Origin: an uncultured Collinsella sp.
Lineage (GTDB): Bacteria; Actinomycetota; Coriobacteriia; Coriobacteriales; Coriobacteriaceae
Assembly (NCBI GenBank): GCA_900541285.1
Contig: UQJA01000018.1
Coordinates: 1-23,368, forward strand
Reading direction: 5' to 3'
DNA length: 23,368 nt
Both the position numbers and the translations under genes were made by a program. Positions within the stretch are counted from its first letter, which is position 1, and every line of letters starts with the position of its first letter. Of the stretch, positions 6,622 to 13,937 are shown piece by piece. The notes under the pieces were generated by a model. The model did no database searches. It was given only the letters and a program-made list of their open reading frames with translations, and was not told where the DNA came from.

Positions 6622-8205
6622 CTATGCCTCCTTATTTCGATCGAACACGATTTGTCCGTCCGACATCGTCATATCAACCGAAAGATCGCGTGCGTCGCGA
6701 TAATCGAGGTCGAACACATCCCGATCGAGCACGCAGATATCAGCAAGCTTGCCGACCTCGAGCGTACCCAGCTCGTCTTCGCGCATCAGATCGTACGCGC
6801 CCCCGGCAGTCCAAGCACGCAAGAGCTCGACAAGCGTCAGCGCGTTGGCCTCATTCACGGGCAGTCCATCGTCGAAGTATCCGCCGCACGCACTGTAGAT
6901 TGACTCGCCCAGGCTCGGAATCAGCAGCGGCAAATCCGTACCACAGCACACCGTGCATCCGGAATCTTCCATGCCGCGGCGATTCCAGCTGTGCAAAAGT
7001 CGCGTCTTGCCAATTTGTCGACGCATCATCGACAGGCAATCCTCGCGCCGGTCCAGCGTCAGAATCTGCGGATAGACCTCGCAAATTCCACCTAACTTGC
7101 CAAACTTGACAAGATCGGTCGGATCAGAGTTCTCGAGATCGGTAATCGCATGGCGGCGAAGCAACCGTCCATGCTCGTCTCGAGGCAGCGAGGCATAGAG
7201 CGCCACGGTGCGACGAACGGCGCCATCGCCCTGGCAATGCAAGGAATATCGGAAGCCGTCAGCATCAATTGCGCGCAGCTCGTTCTCAATCAGATCCCAC
7301 TCGGGCTCCTCGACAACCGTCTTGCCGGCAGCGCCCGCATCGGCCGTGTCCTCATAGGGGTCAATCATCTCGGCAAGCCCCGCCCATACGCCGCGATCGG
7401 TCATACGGTTGAAGCCAGAAAAACGAACGAACGGTCCCCGGAAGCGCTCTCGTGCCTCGCGGGCATATGCCAGATTTGCACCGGCACCCACCGGCTGCGA
7501 CATCATAGAGACGCGAACCGTCAGCTCACCAGATTCCTCACGGCGAGCCATTTCGTCGGCAAAACCGTAGTAGTCATCAAACGCCATCTCCTTGATGGCG
7601 GTAACGCCGCGCTCGTTAAGCATGCTCATGTAGTCCGAATACCCCGCACGTACCTCGGGCAGCGCGAGGAAATCGCTCATCATGCGCCAGATCTTCTCGG
7701 CATAGCACGCCTGGGGTGTAAAGCCGTATCGTGCACTGGCGGCAGCATTGAGAACGCAGGTCTCCGCACCCGGTGTAAAGCAGACGACAGGGATATCGCC
7801 AAAACAATCGTCAAACACAGCTGCCGTATTTGCGTTCTCGGCATCCGATGCCAACGTTTCGGGTAGGCTGTGGCCAAAAGCCGCCGCGCAATCCGGATGA
7901 TCTTCTTTCCATGCACGCAAGAGCAACACGGCCTCTTTGGCATCAGCGATGCCGGACAGATCAGACCCCAACGTCCGCAGCGCCCAGCCTGTATAGAAGG
8001 TATGCACATCGATCAGGCCAGGCATGACGGTACGGTCGCCCAGATCAACTACCTCGTCCGCCTGGGTCAAATACGAAGCTACCTCACACTTGGTGCCAAC
8101 CGCCTCAATTCGATTGCCACGGACCGCTACGAAACCTTCGAACGGCAGGTCCCCCGTACCGGTAAAGACGCTCTTAGACGTCAGGACCGTTAAACGATCA
8201 GACAT
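6622..8205 (-). CDS. Amidohydrolase family 3 (YtcJ-like) protein with an altered metal motif
   Basis: This 527-residue protein has the build of YtcJ-type amidohydrolases: an N-terminal beta-sandwich (FVAVRGNRIEAVG), the MPGLIDVHT strand, a TIM barrel with a YSLHCQGDGAVRRTV segment (family: HAxGDxA), a CCGTDLPLLIPSLG segment (family: GSDxP), and a C-terminal DELGTLEVGKLADICVLDRD return to the sandwich. The usual HxH metal motif after PGxID is H68-T69-F70 here, so one metal-ligand histidine is replaced by phenylalanine. It lies between the transporter and frlC. It may deacylate or hydrolyse a fructoselysine-containing compound before the Frl steps, but that is inference from position. The ATG at 8203-8205 has AGGTGG five bases upstream, overlapping the transporter stop; GTG codons further upstream are less well placed. 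Confidence 0.78.
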   Translation of the reverse strand: MSDRLTVLTSKSVFTGTGDLPFEGFVAVRGNRIEAVGTKCEVASYLTQADEVVDLGDRTVMPGLIDVHTFYTGWALRTLGSDLSGIADAKEAVLLLRAWKEDHPDCAAAFGHSLPETLASDAENANTAAVFDDCFGDIPVVCFTPGAETCVLNAAASARYGFTPQACYAEKIWRMMSDFLALPEVRAGYSDYMSMLNERGVTAIKEMAFDDYYGFADEMARREESGELTVRVSMMSQPVGAGANLAYAREARERFRGPFVRFSGFNRMTDRGVWAGLAEMIDPYEDTADAGAAGKTVVEEPEWDLIENELRAIDADGFRYSLHCQGDGAVRRTVALYASLPRDEHGRLLRRHAITDLENSDPTDLVKFGKLGGICEVYPQILTLDRREDCLSMMRRQIGKTRLLHSWNRRGMEDSGCTVCCGTDLPLLIPSLGESIYSACGGYFDDGLPVNEANALTLVELLRAWTAGGAYDLMREDELGTLEVGKLADICVLDRDVFDLDYRDARDLSVDMTMSDGQIVFDRNKEA

Positions 8206-8214
8206 CACAACCAC

Positions 8215-9678
8215 CTACACCGGAAGCATGCCAGAGATTGCCGTTACGATCAGGCCAAAGACGACCATGAAAATGAAGAACTTCCAAATGGTCTTCCACC
8301 ATTGGCCAAACGAAATCTTAGCCACGGCAAGGCCGGCGACCGTCATGCCCGCCACGGGACTGATGGTGTTGATGGTCTGATTAGCAAACTGGAGCGCGGT
8401 AACGGCAGCTTCGGGATTGAGGCCCATAAGCTCGGTCAGCGGACCCATGACGGGCATGGTGAGCGCCGCAAGTCCAGAACTCGAGGGAACCAGCAAAGAG
8501 AGCAGGCCAAGGACGATATACATAAACGTGGTGTAGACGGCAGCGGGTGCACCGGCGAGCGCAGTAGCGAGCGCCTGGAGGATGGTGTCGATGATCATGC
8601 CGCCCTCGGCGATGACCAGAATACCGCGAGCGATACCGATAACGATAGCAGCGTACGCAAAATCGGCGAGACCCTTAACGAACTCCTCAGCGATCGTCTG
8701 CTGGTCAAGACCGCCCAGGATACCGGCAAGCAAGCCCATGCCAAGGAACACGGCGGAAATCTCATTCATGTACCAGCCCTGGGTAACAAGACCCCAGACG
8801 ATAATGCCCATACCGCAGGCAAAATCGATAAGTACGAGCTTCTGACGGGTAGTGAACTCTTCCTCGATGGAGGCATCGGTCACGGAAAACTCAACACGCT
8901 TGAGCTTGTCGTCCTCGTACGTAATGGACGACTCGGGGTTTTTCTTGACGCGCATAGCGTAGCGCATGGCCCATGCGATACCGACGGCAGTAAAGATGAC
9001 CCAAGAAACGGCGCGCAGCCACAGCTGAGGATTGCCCTCGATGCCAATGATGCCCTGGGCGATCAAAACATTAAACGGGTCGATGGTCGAAGCGCAATAT
9101 CCCAGGTTAGGACCAAGGAAGCAGATGATGAATGCCGTCATCGAGTCATAACCGATACCCATCATGATGGGAATGAAGATGGCATAGAACGGCAGGGCTT
9201 CCTCAGACATGCCAAACGTAGTGCCGCAAATGGACAGCAACGTCATCGTAATGGGAATGATGAGGATGTCCTTGTTCTTGAGCTTTTTAATCACACGGCT
9301 CATGCCGGCATTCAAAGCGTTGGTCTTGGTGATGATTGCGAACGATCCGCCAATCAATAAGACGAACGCAACGACGTCGGCAGCCTCCTGGATGCCCTTA
9401 GTGGGCGCTTGCAGGACCGCGAAGATATCCTGACCCAGATTGATGGTCTCGCCGGTCTCGGAATCGGTGTAGTTCTTATCGACCTGTTCATAGGTTCCAG
9501 CAACGGCGACTTCGCGCTCGCCCGCCGCTGTCGAAATCGTCTTGCGCTGATACTGACCCGAGGGAACGATCCAAGTCAGGACCGCAAAGACAACGATCAG
9601 CAAGAACATGATCGTATAGACATGCGGTAATTTGAACTTAAAACGTCTGTTTGTCTTCTTCGCCTTCGTATCTGACAT
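8215..9678 (-). CDS. YfcC/DcuC-family membrane transporter, probable fructoselysine importer
   Basis: This 487-residue, strongly hydrophobic protein belongs to the YfcC family of the ion transporter superfamily (relatives move C4-dicarboxylates or basic amino acids). After a basic N-terminus (KAKKTNRRFKFKLPH) come about a dozen membrane segments. Family-typical motifs are the first helix plus LTWIVPSGQY, TFGMSEEALPFYAIFIP, STIDPFNVLIAQ, LLVPSSSGLAALTMPVMGPL and FANQTINTISPVAGMT. As first gene of the frl operon it is the obvious uptake step, replacing the FrlA permease of E. coli. Lysine or ornithine antiport would fit the family but is not shown. The start at 9676-9678 follows GGAGG with five bases of spacing; the longer ORF to 9738 lacks such a site. 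Confidence 0.8.
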   Translation of the reverse strand: MSDTKAKKTNRRFKFKLPHVYTIMFLLIVVFAVLTWIVPSGQYQRKTISTAAGEREVAVAGTYEQVDKNYTDSETGETINLGQDIFAVLQAPTKGIQEAADVVAFVLLIGGSFAIITKTNALNAGMSRVIKKLKNKDILIIPITMTLLSICGTTFGMSEEALPFYAIFIPIMMGIGYDSMTAFIICFLGPNLGYCASTIDPFNVLIAQGIIGIEGNPQLWLRAVSWVIFTAVGIAWAMRYAMRVKKNPESSITYEDDKLKRVEFSVTDASIEEEFTTRQKLVLIDFACGMGIIVWGLVTQGWYMNEISAVFLGMGLLAGILGGLDQQTIAEEFVKGLADFAYAAIVIGIARGILVIAEGGMIIDTILQALATALAGAPAAVYTTFMYIVLGLLSLLVPSSSGLAALTMPVMGPLTELMGLNPEAAVTALQFANQTINTISPVAGMTVAGLAVAKISFGQWWKTIWKFFIFMVVFGLIVTAISGMLPV

Positions 9679-9738
9679 AGATACCTCCAAAGAACTCGAG
9701 ACTGCATCGCATCTCGCTTCAACGCTTGCATAAGGCAA

Positions 9739-9786
9739 ACGTTCTATGACGTTCTATAGATTACCAGCAGCTTTTCCCGTCATCAA
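9739..9786 (-). promoter_or_regulatory. frl operon promoter with tandem 10-bp repeats, probable FrlR operator
   Basis: On the minus strand TTGATG (9781-9786) and TAATCT (9758-9763) are 17 bases apart, a plausible -35/-10 pair. Directly downstream, where transcription would start, lie two head-to-tail copies of a 10-bp word (plus strand ACGTTCTATG at 9739-9748 and ACGTTCTATA at 9749-9758). A GntR/HutC repressor bound here would block initiation. The boxes are not strong matches, so the exact promoter is tentative; the tandem repeat is certain. Confidence 0.5.
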
Positions 9787-9848
9787 GATAATTTCAAACT
9801 GATTGCCGCAACGCGGTTGAACGGTCGCGTTCGCGCCGTGAACGGTAT

Positions 9849-9884
9849 GGAAGCGCCCGGTGAGATGATCCACCGGGCGTTTCC
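9849..9884. terminator. Stem-loop just after frlR
   Basis: GGAAGCGCCCGGTG (9849-9862) pairs with CACCGGGCGTTTCC (9871-9884) over 14 positions with one mismatch (G-U in RNA) around an 8-base loop. It lies 12 bases downstream of the frlR stop on the minus strand. No T-run follows, but the stem is long enough to end or protect the frlR transcript and insulate it from the frl promoter. Confidence 0.55.
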
Positions 9885-9896
9885 ATTCGCAATGTC

Positions 9897-10640
9897 CTAG
9901 ATGTCAAAAACGTAGCGAGACCCAACGATCCGCTGACGACCGATGATAAACGGCCGCCGTTGCTCATCGAAAAAGAAGGCTTCCATATAAAACAAGGGTT
10001 CGCCAACGGGAACCGCCAGCAACCGAGCGACCTCGGGCGATGCGCACGCGATCTCGAGCGTGCACGGGTCGGTAAACGCGGGCATGCGGCCAGTCTGGTT
10101 GCGCACGAACTCAAAAATGGATTGGTTAGATAGAGGCGCCGTTGATAGATAGGCGTTGTCCTCGTAAACGTATATGTTGTTCTCAAGCATGACGGAGACG
10201 CCATCGGCAGTACGCACACGCTCGACGCAAATCAAGTCAGTTCCAACGGGAACACCAAAGAACTGTGCTTCGGTAGAATCCGCCGGCAGTATCTTTCTCG
10301 AAATGACACACGCCCCCGGTTCCATTCCGTTAACGCGGCATGCGTCCGAAAAACTCTGGACGTCATCCTTCTGGCGAATCTTGCGCTTGAGCTTGGGGGC
10401 ATTGACGAACGTGCCTTTCCCCTGTCGCTTCGTTAGATAGCCCTGCTGGACGAGCTCCTCAATAGCGCGTCGCACGGTAACGCGGCCAACTTTATAGCTC
10501 TCAGCCAATTCGAATTCGTTGGGTATCCGCGCGCCTGCCTTGTAGGCGCCGGAGTTGATTTCGTTTTTGATGATATCAATGACCTGTTGGTACAGCGGTA
10601 TCGCTGCTTTACCGTCAGTTAGCCCTTCAGTCGGTGGCAT
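9897..10640 (-). CDS. frlR: GntR/HutC-family transcriptional regulator, probable frl repressor
   Basis: This 247-residue regulator has an N-terminal GntR winged helix (PLYQQVIDIIKNEI through the helix-turn-helix ELAESYKVGRVTVRRAIEEL and wing QGKGTFV, about residues 15-79). A UTRA effector domain follows (about 95-245), with ERVRTADGVSVMLENNIYV and the LFYMEAFFFDEQRRPFIIGR strand near the end. HutC-type regulators bind a sugar- or amino-acid-derived ligand and release DNA. It lies immediately upstream of the frl operon on the same strand but separated from it by a stem-loop and the frl promoter. By analogy with B. subtilis and E. coli FrlR, fructoselysine 6-phosphate is the likely inducer. GAGAGGG precedes the ATG at 10638-10640. 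Confidence 0.82.
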   Translation of the reverse strand: MPPTEGLTDGKAAIPLYQQVIDIIKNEINSGAYKAGARIPNEFELAESYKVGRVTVRRAIEELVQQGYLTKRQGKGTFVNAPKLKRKIRQKDDVQSFSDACRVNGMEPGACVISRKILPADSTEAQFFGVPVGTDLICVERVRTADGVSVMLENNIYVYEDNAYLSTAPLSNQSIFEFVRNQTGRMPAFTDPCTLEIACASPEVARLLAVPVGEPLFYMEAFFFDEQRRPFIIGRQRIVGSRYVFDI

Positions 10641-10661
10641 ATACCCTCTCCCAGCACAATT

Positions 10662-10707
10662 AAGTCAAAAGCGGGCTCAAGGGCATTCAACAAGCCCTTA
10701 AGCCCGC
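10662..10707 (-). terminator. Intrinsic terminator or attenuator between the HAD gene and frlR
   Basis: Minus-strand arms at 10694-10707 and 10671-10684 (GCGGGCTTAAGGGC with GCCCTTGAGCCCGC) form a 14-bp stem with one G-U pair, followed by TTTTGACTT. It would end transcripts of the upstream HAD gene. Only 30 bases lie between it and the frlR start, too few for a separate promoter. A candidate promoter (TTGGTG, 17 bases, TATGCT; minus strand, about 10714-10743) lies upstream of the hairpin, so frlR transcripts may have to pass through it. Confidence 0.7.
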
Positions 10708-10790
10708 ATTAGCATAAAGTATGCTTGCTGCCGCACCAAAATGTCGGGTATTTACTCATCTGACCCGAAAAACGCGCAACTACCGCGCTC

Positions 10791-11450
10791 CTAAGAAAGC
10801 GTGAGCAGCTCCGGCAGCTGGTCGATAATCTTGTCCGCGGCATCCTGGCTAAAGCCAAAGCGTTCCTCGCGCTTGGCAATGACCGTCAGGCCGGCTCGCT
10901 TACCCGCGGTAATGCCCGGAACGGAATCCTCAACGCAGCAGCAACGATTCGCGGGCAGCCCCAGCAGGTCCAGCGCATGCAGGTAGATGTCGGGCTCGGG
11001 TTTGCTCTCCTTAAACTGCTCGCCGCTCACCACATACTCAAAGGCATCAGACAGCCCGCATGCGTTGAGCACTTCCTCGATGCTAACCATGGGAGACGAG
11101 CTGGCAAGCGCCACGCGAACGCCACGGCGCGGCAGCTCTCGAATCGTATCCACGGCGCCTGGGTTAATCAAAGCCTGATAGTCACGCGGACGCTTATGCG
11201 CCCACTCGTCCCAACGGGCCAACGCCTCCTCGCCAGTGAAGTGTCCCTTACCGGCGCGCTCAAACCAATCGACCAGCATATGCAGGAAGAACTGATGCGA
11301 GGTACCGACCTGCCCATTCAACTCCTCTTGAGTCAGATTAAGTCCAAGCTCCTTGGCAAACGCGGCAGTCTCGCCCAAGTAGTAATACTCGGTATCGACA
11401 ATGACGCCGTCCATGTCAAAGATAACGGCGTCGAACGGAAATGCGGACAC
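10791..11450 (-). CDS. HAD-IA phosphatase, beta-phosphoglucomutase-like
   Basis: This 219-residue haloacid-dehalogenase hydrolase has motif I FDMDGVIVDTE (catalytic D12 and D14), a helical cap (residues about 20-90), motif II LASSSP, the lysine in ESKPEPDIY and motif IV CCVEDSVPGITAG. The DMDGVIVDT motif and cap are typical of beta-phosphoglucomutase/DL-glycerol-phosphatase-like enzymes; the true substrate cannot be read from sequence. The start is GTG at 11448-11450, preceded by GGGAGGG with four bases spacing. An upstream in-frame ATG at 11498 overlaps the preceding terminator and has no site. A terminator separates it from the next HAD gene upstream. Confidence 0.8.
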   Translation of the reverse strand: MSAFPFDAVIFDMDGVIVDTEYYYLGETAAFAKELGLNLTQEELNGQVGTSHQFFLHMLVDWFERAGKGHFTGEEALARWDEWAHKRPRDYQALINPGAVDTIRELPRRGVRVALASSSPMVSIEEVLNACGLSDAFEYVVSGEQFKESKPEPDIYLHALDLLGLPANRCCCVEDSVPGITAGKRAGLTVIAKREERFGFSQDAADKIIDQLPELLTLS

Positions 11451-11464
11451 GGCACCCTCCCTAA

Positions 11465-11491
11465 CAAAAGGACGCCCGCAAGCAGGCGCCC
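11465..11491 (-). terminator. Intrinsic terminator after the Cof-type phosphatase gene
   Basis: On the minus strand GGGCGCCTGCTTGCGGGCGTCC (written from 11491 to 11470) folds into a roughly 9-bp GC-rich stem with G-U pairs, followed by TTTTG. It begins 24 bases after the stop of the Cof-type gene and ends just before the ribosome site of the next gene. Confidence 0.6.
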
Positions 11492-11514
11492 GAGCCATGC
11501 ATTAATCGGCGATT

Positions 11515-12357
11515 CTAACCCAGCAGCTTATCCAGCGCCACCGCAATGCCATCTTCGTTGTTATCGGCGGTCACCATCTGGGCTACAGCCTTAACCTCTT
11601 CGACGGCGTTACCCATGGCAACACCGGTGCCGGCCCACTCAATCATGGACTTGTCGTTCTGGCCGTCGCCAAACGATACGACCTCACTGGCATCGATGCC
11701 GAGCTTGGGCAGGGCACCCTCGAGTGCGCGGGCCTTGTCGATACCGGGCGCCGTGTACTCAAAGTACCAGTCGGCCGTAAACATGCCCGAAAGCGTCTGC
11801 TTAAAGGGCGCATACATCTCCTCGTAATGCGCCTGCAGGTAGGCCGGATCGCCCGCCGTCAGCAGCTTGTCCACGGGATAAGCATCAGCGACCTCATGCA
11901 GGCTCTCCACCTCGCGAATCTTAAGATCGCACGCATCGCGCTCGTATTTGACGATGTTTTTCTGCGAGCCGTCAGGCAGCGTGATCATGCAGTGATACGA
12001 ATCCACGACATGCAAATCGCGACCGAGCGAAATCATAGGGATCACGTCAAAATTACGCAGGTGATCAATCAGACGGTGCAGCTCGTCAGCCGGCATAGCC
12101 TGGTCAAAAAGGACCTCATCGGTCTGAGCGTCGACCACATGCGCGCCATTAAAGGCAACCAGCAGACCGTCATGGTTTTGAAGGTCGAGCTCCTGCGCCA
12201 AGGCGTGCAGTCCCCATGCGGGACGGCCCGAAGCCAAGATGAGCTTAATGCCCGACTCCTGCGCCGCGAGCAGCTTCTCGCGCGTACGCGGGCTAATCAC
12301 TTTCTGATCGTTGGTGAGCGTACCGTCGATATCCATCGCGATGGCTTTGATTGCCAT
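11515..12357 (-). CDS. Cof-type HAD-IIB phosphatase
   Basis: This 280-residue enzyme is a Cof/YidA-like sugar-phosphate or cofactor phosphatase. Motif I is AMDIDGTLTN (D9 and D11), motif II LILASGRP, a C2B cap occupies roughly residues 85-190, the motif III lysine is in PGIDKARALEGAL, and motif IV is VSFGDGQNDKSMIEWAG. Length is typical (about 270-285). The ATG at 12355-12357 follows GGGAGG with five bases spacing; the longer ORF to 12408 has no site. It appears to be transcribed alone, since about 150 bases separate it from deoC and a terminator follows it. Confidence 0.85.
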   Translation of the reverse strand: MAIKAIAMDIDGTLTNDQKVISPRTREKLLAAQESGIKLILASGRPAWGLHALAQELDLQNHDGLLVAFNGAHVVDAQTDEVLFDQAMPADELHRLIDHLRNFDVIPMISLGRDLHVVDSYHCMITLPDGSQKNIVKYERDACDLKIREVESLHEVADAYPVDKLLTAGDPAYLQAHYEEMYAPFKQTLSGMFTADWYFEYTAPGIDKARALEGALPKLGIDASEVVSFGDGQNDKSMIEWAGTGVAMGNAVEEVKAVAQMVTADNNEDGIAVALDKLLG

Positions 12358-12506
12358 ATATGCCTCCCTGTCATTGAACAACCTTGTCTGAGCCATCATA
12401 CAGAACACCCATCGCGACTCCGTTTACAACGGGCAAAAAGTCATATTGTCTCGAACATGAACGGCGTGTGGTCGTGAAGCTTTATCGCTCAGGTCAAATA
12501 CGTCTG

Positions 12507-13181
12507 CTAGCGACGCTCATCCGTCGGTGCGCCCTCGACGATCGCGATGCCCGCCGATGCGCCTAACGCGCTGGCGCCGGCCTCGATGAATGCGCAAGCC
12601 TCTTCGTAATTATGGATACCGCCCGCCGCCTTGATTGCCACGGCATCGCCGAGCACCTCGTGCATCAGCCGCACGTCCTCGAGCTTAGCACCGCCAAAGC
12701 TTCTGCCGGTCGATGTCTTAAGGAATCCCGGCTTGGCCTCCAGCGCGATCTCGCATACACGGCGCTTGGCGGCGTCGTCGCCGTCCAGCTTGCACATCTC
12801 GACGATTACCTTGTCAGTGATGCCATGCGCGCGACAAAAATCAGCAATGGTAGTCATCTCGCGCTCGATGGCATCAAAATCGCGGTTCTCGATCGACCCC
12901 TGATTCAAAACGTAGTCAATCTCGGTAAAGCCACACGCAGCGTATTCCTCAAACCTCGCAAGCTTCTCCTCAAGCGTCATAGTGCCCTGGGGAAAGTCGA
13001 TGGCGCCGGCAAGGATGATGTCAGAGCCCTCGAGCATGGCGCGGCCCGTCTCGTACTCCTGAAGGTTCGCAAATACGCAGCGAAAGTTGTACTTTAACGC
13101 CTTCTCGACATACTGCTCAAACGTGTCCTCGGGGGCATCGATATAGTCGATGTATTTATTGATGGGTTTGGCAAGTGTCAT
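12507..13181 (-). CDS. deoC: Deoxyribose-phosphate aldolase (DeoC)
   Basis: This 224-residue class I aldolase splits 2-deoxyribose 5-phosphate into glyceraldehyde 3-phosphate and acetaldehyde in deoxynucleoside catabolism. All expected active-site residues are present: the aspartate in TEIDYVLNQG (D89), the Schiff-base lysine in GFLKTSTG (K155) and the second lysine in IKAAGGI (K184). AGGAGG lies six bases before the ATG. No other deo genes are adjacent. Two inverted repeats upstream (13216-13239 and 13301-13320) are candidate regulatory sites. Confidence 0.9.
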   Translation of the reverse strand: MTLAKPINKYIDYIDAPEDTFEQYVEKALKYNFRCVFANLQEYETGRAMLEGSDIILAGAIDFPQGTMTLEEKLARFEEYAACGFTEIDYVLNQGSIENRDFDAIEREMTTIADFCRAHGITDKVIVEMCKLDGDDAAKRRVCEIALEAKPGFLKTSTGRSFGGAKLEDVRLMHEVLGDAVAIKAAGGIHNYEEACAFIEAGASALGASAGIAIVEGAPTDERR

Positions 13182-13215
13182 GCTGGGCCTCCTTGTTCAG
13201 GACTGACAACCGATT

Positions 13216-13239
13216 CGTGGTTTCACGCGAAAAACCACG
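13216..13239. promoter_or_regulatory. Inverted repeat upstream of deoC, resembling a ParB parS site
   Basis: CGTGGTTT (13216-13223) and AAACCACG (13232-13239) form a perfect 8-bp inverted repeat with 8 bases between. Positions 13219-13234 agree with the parS consensus TGTTTCACGTGAAACA at 13 of 16 positions. As RNA it could equally form a hairpin in the deoC leader. Function is not established. Confidence 0.35.
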
Positions 13240-13300
13240 TTCAATGTACGCCCGACATACAAGGACAGCGTCCGCATTCCGACAAGTGGTATGAAATTAG

Positions 13301-13320
13301 CTGTAAACGTATATTTACAG
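13301..13320. promoter_or_regulatory. Palindromic operator-like site upstream of deoC
   Basis: CTGTAAACGTATATTTACAG has 7-bp inverted arms CTGTAAA/TTTACAG around a 6-base centre. It lies about 120 bases upstream of deoC. The AT-rich dyad without loop suggests a dimeric repressor site rather than an RNA hairpin. Confidence 0.45.
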
Positions 13321-13422
13321 ACAGCGAATGGCACCGCACGCGGATGCCGACAGCAAGACATCCCCCCTCAATACACCCTCACGCCCCTTTACTGTTTGCG
13401 ACCAGAAATGATGAGCTGCACA

Positions 13423-13458
13423 ACGTCGTTAGCGGTCGAATTCGACCTCTGACGACGT
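13423..13458. repeat. 36-bp near-perfect palindrome without a loop
   Basis: The 36 bases are two-fold symmetric around 13440/13441: outer arms ACGTCGT/ACGACGT, inner core GGTCGAATTCGACC. Sixteen of 18 symmetric positions pair; the exceptions are 13430/13451 and 13433/13448. The absence of a loop favours a dimeric protein site or a cruciform-prone recombination or nicking site. No gene overlaps it. Confidence 0.6.
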
Positions 13459-13599
13459 CACGCGACTCATCGTATCCGACCGACAACAGAAAAGGGGCAC
13501 GTTCGCATAGCGTGGCGCGTGACGGTTGCAAAACCACCCCATTTGAAACAAACGCAAAAAAGTACTTGCAAAGACGCGTTCCGACATATAAGTTGATAA

Positions 13600-13620
13600 A
13601 AGACCGCCGTTGCGGTTTTA
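13600..13620. terminator. Small hairpin with flanking A and T runs
   Basis: ACCGC-CGTT-GCGGT with AAAG before and TTTTA after makes a stem of about 8 bp including G-U. It reads as a weak terminator on either strand. Confidence 0.35.
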
Positions 13621-13854
13621 AGTAGATCGAGCATATGAAATTTCAGTTTTTAGCGTGTAAGAGAAAGAAGATCGGCAAAGTACAACCCCAAACGCAATGA
13701 CAACTTAATGAGGTAACTGCCACATGTGAGGCACCCAGGGCATTGCTGTCTCGATTTTGAGCACGATGCCTTCCGCCTTGCATGGGCCGTTCCATCCCGC
13801 CCCTGCAGCAACTGCCTCACGGGCTCATTGAAAACCGCATAGCACCCCAACGTC

Positions 13855-13887
13855 AGCACATCACCCACGGCAAGCACATCACTCACG
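13855..13887 (+). repeat. Tandem 15-bp repeat, 18-base period
   Basis: AGCACATCACCCACG (13855-13869) recurs as AGCACATCACTCACG (13873-13887) with one change, and a looser copy (AACACATCAAC) follows near 13893. It lies 50 bases before the first cassette gene. Confidence 0.45.
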
Positions 13888-13937
13888 ACAACCAACACAT
13901 CAACAAACAGCACGAACATCAACCGATTGGAGAAGCT

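Larger units (their letters stand above)
13182..13937. other. 756-bp non-coding region between deoC and the ClpP/VirD4 cassette
   Basis: No convincing gene was found here; short ORFs in it lack ribosome sites and family features. It holds, in order, an inverted repeat that overlaps a parS-like word, the 13301-13320 dyad, a 36-bp near-perfect palindrome, a small terminator-like hairpin and a tandem 15-bp repeat, each listed separately. It must carry divergent promoters for deoC and the plus-strand cassette. Weak candidates for the latter are TTGCAA with TATAAG 15 bases on (13566-13592) and TTGCGG with TATGAA 18 bases on (about 13610-13639). Confidence 0.6.

Noticed and set aside
8302..9360. 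352-codon plus-strand ORF opposite the YfcC gene
   Set aside because: A hydrophilic mirror of a membrane protein gene, with no recognisable domain; considered a shadow.
13344..13625. 93-codon plus-strand ORF in the gene-free region
   Set aside because: No ribosome site and low-complexity composition; it runs through the 36-bp palindrome.
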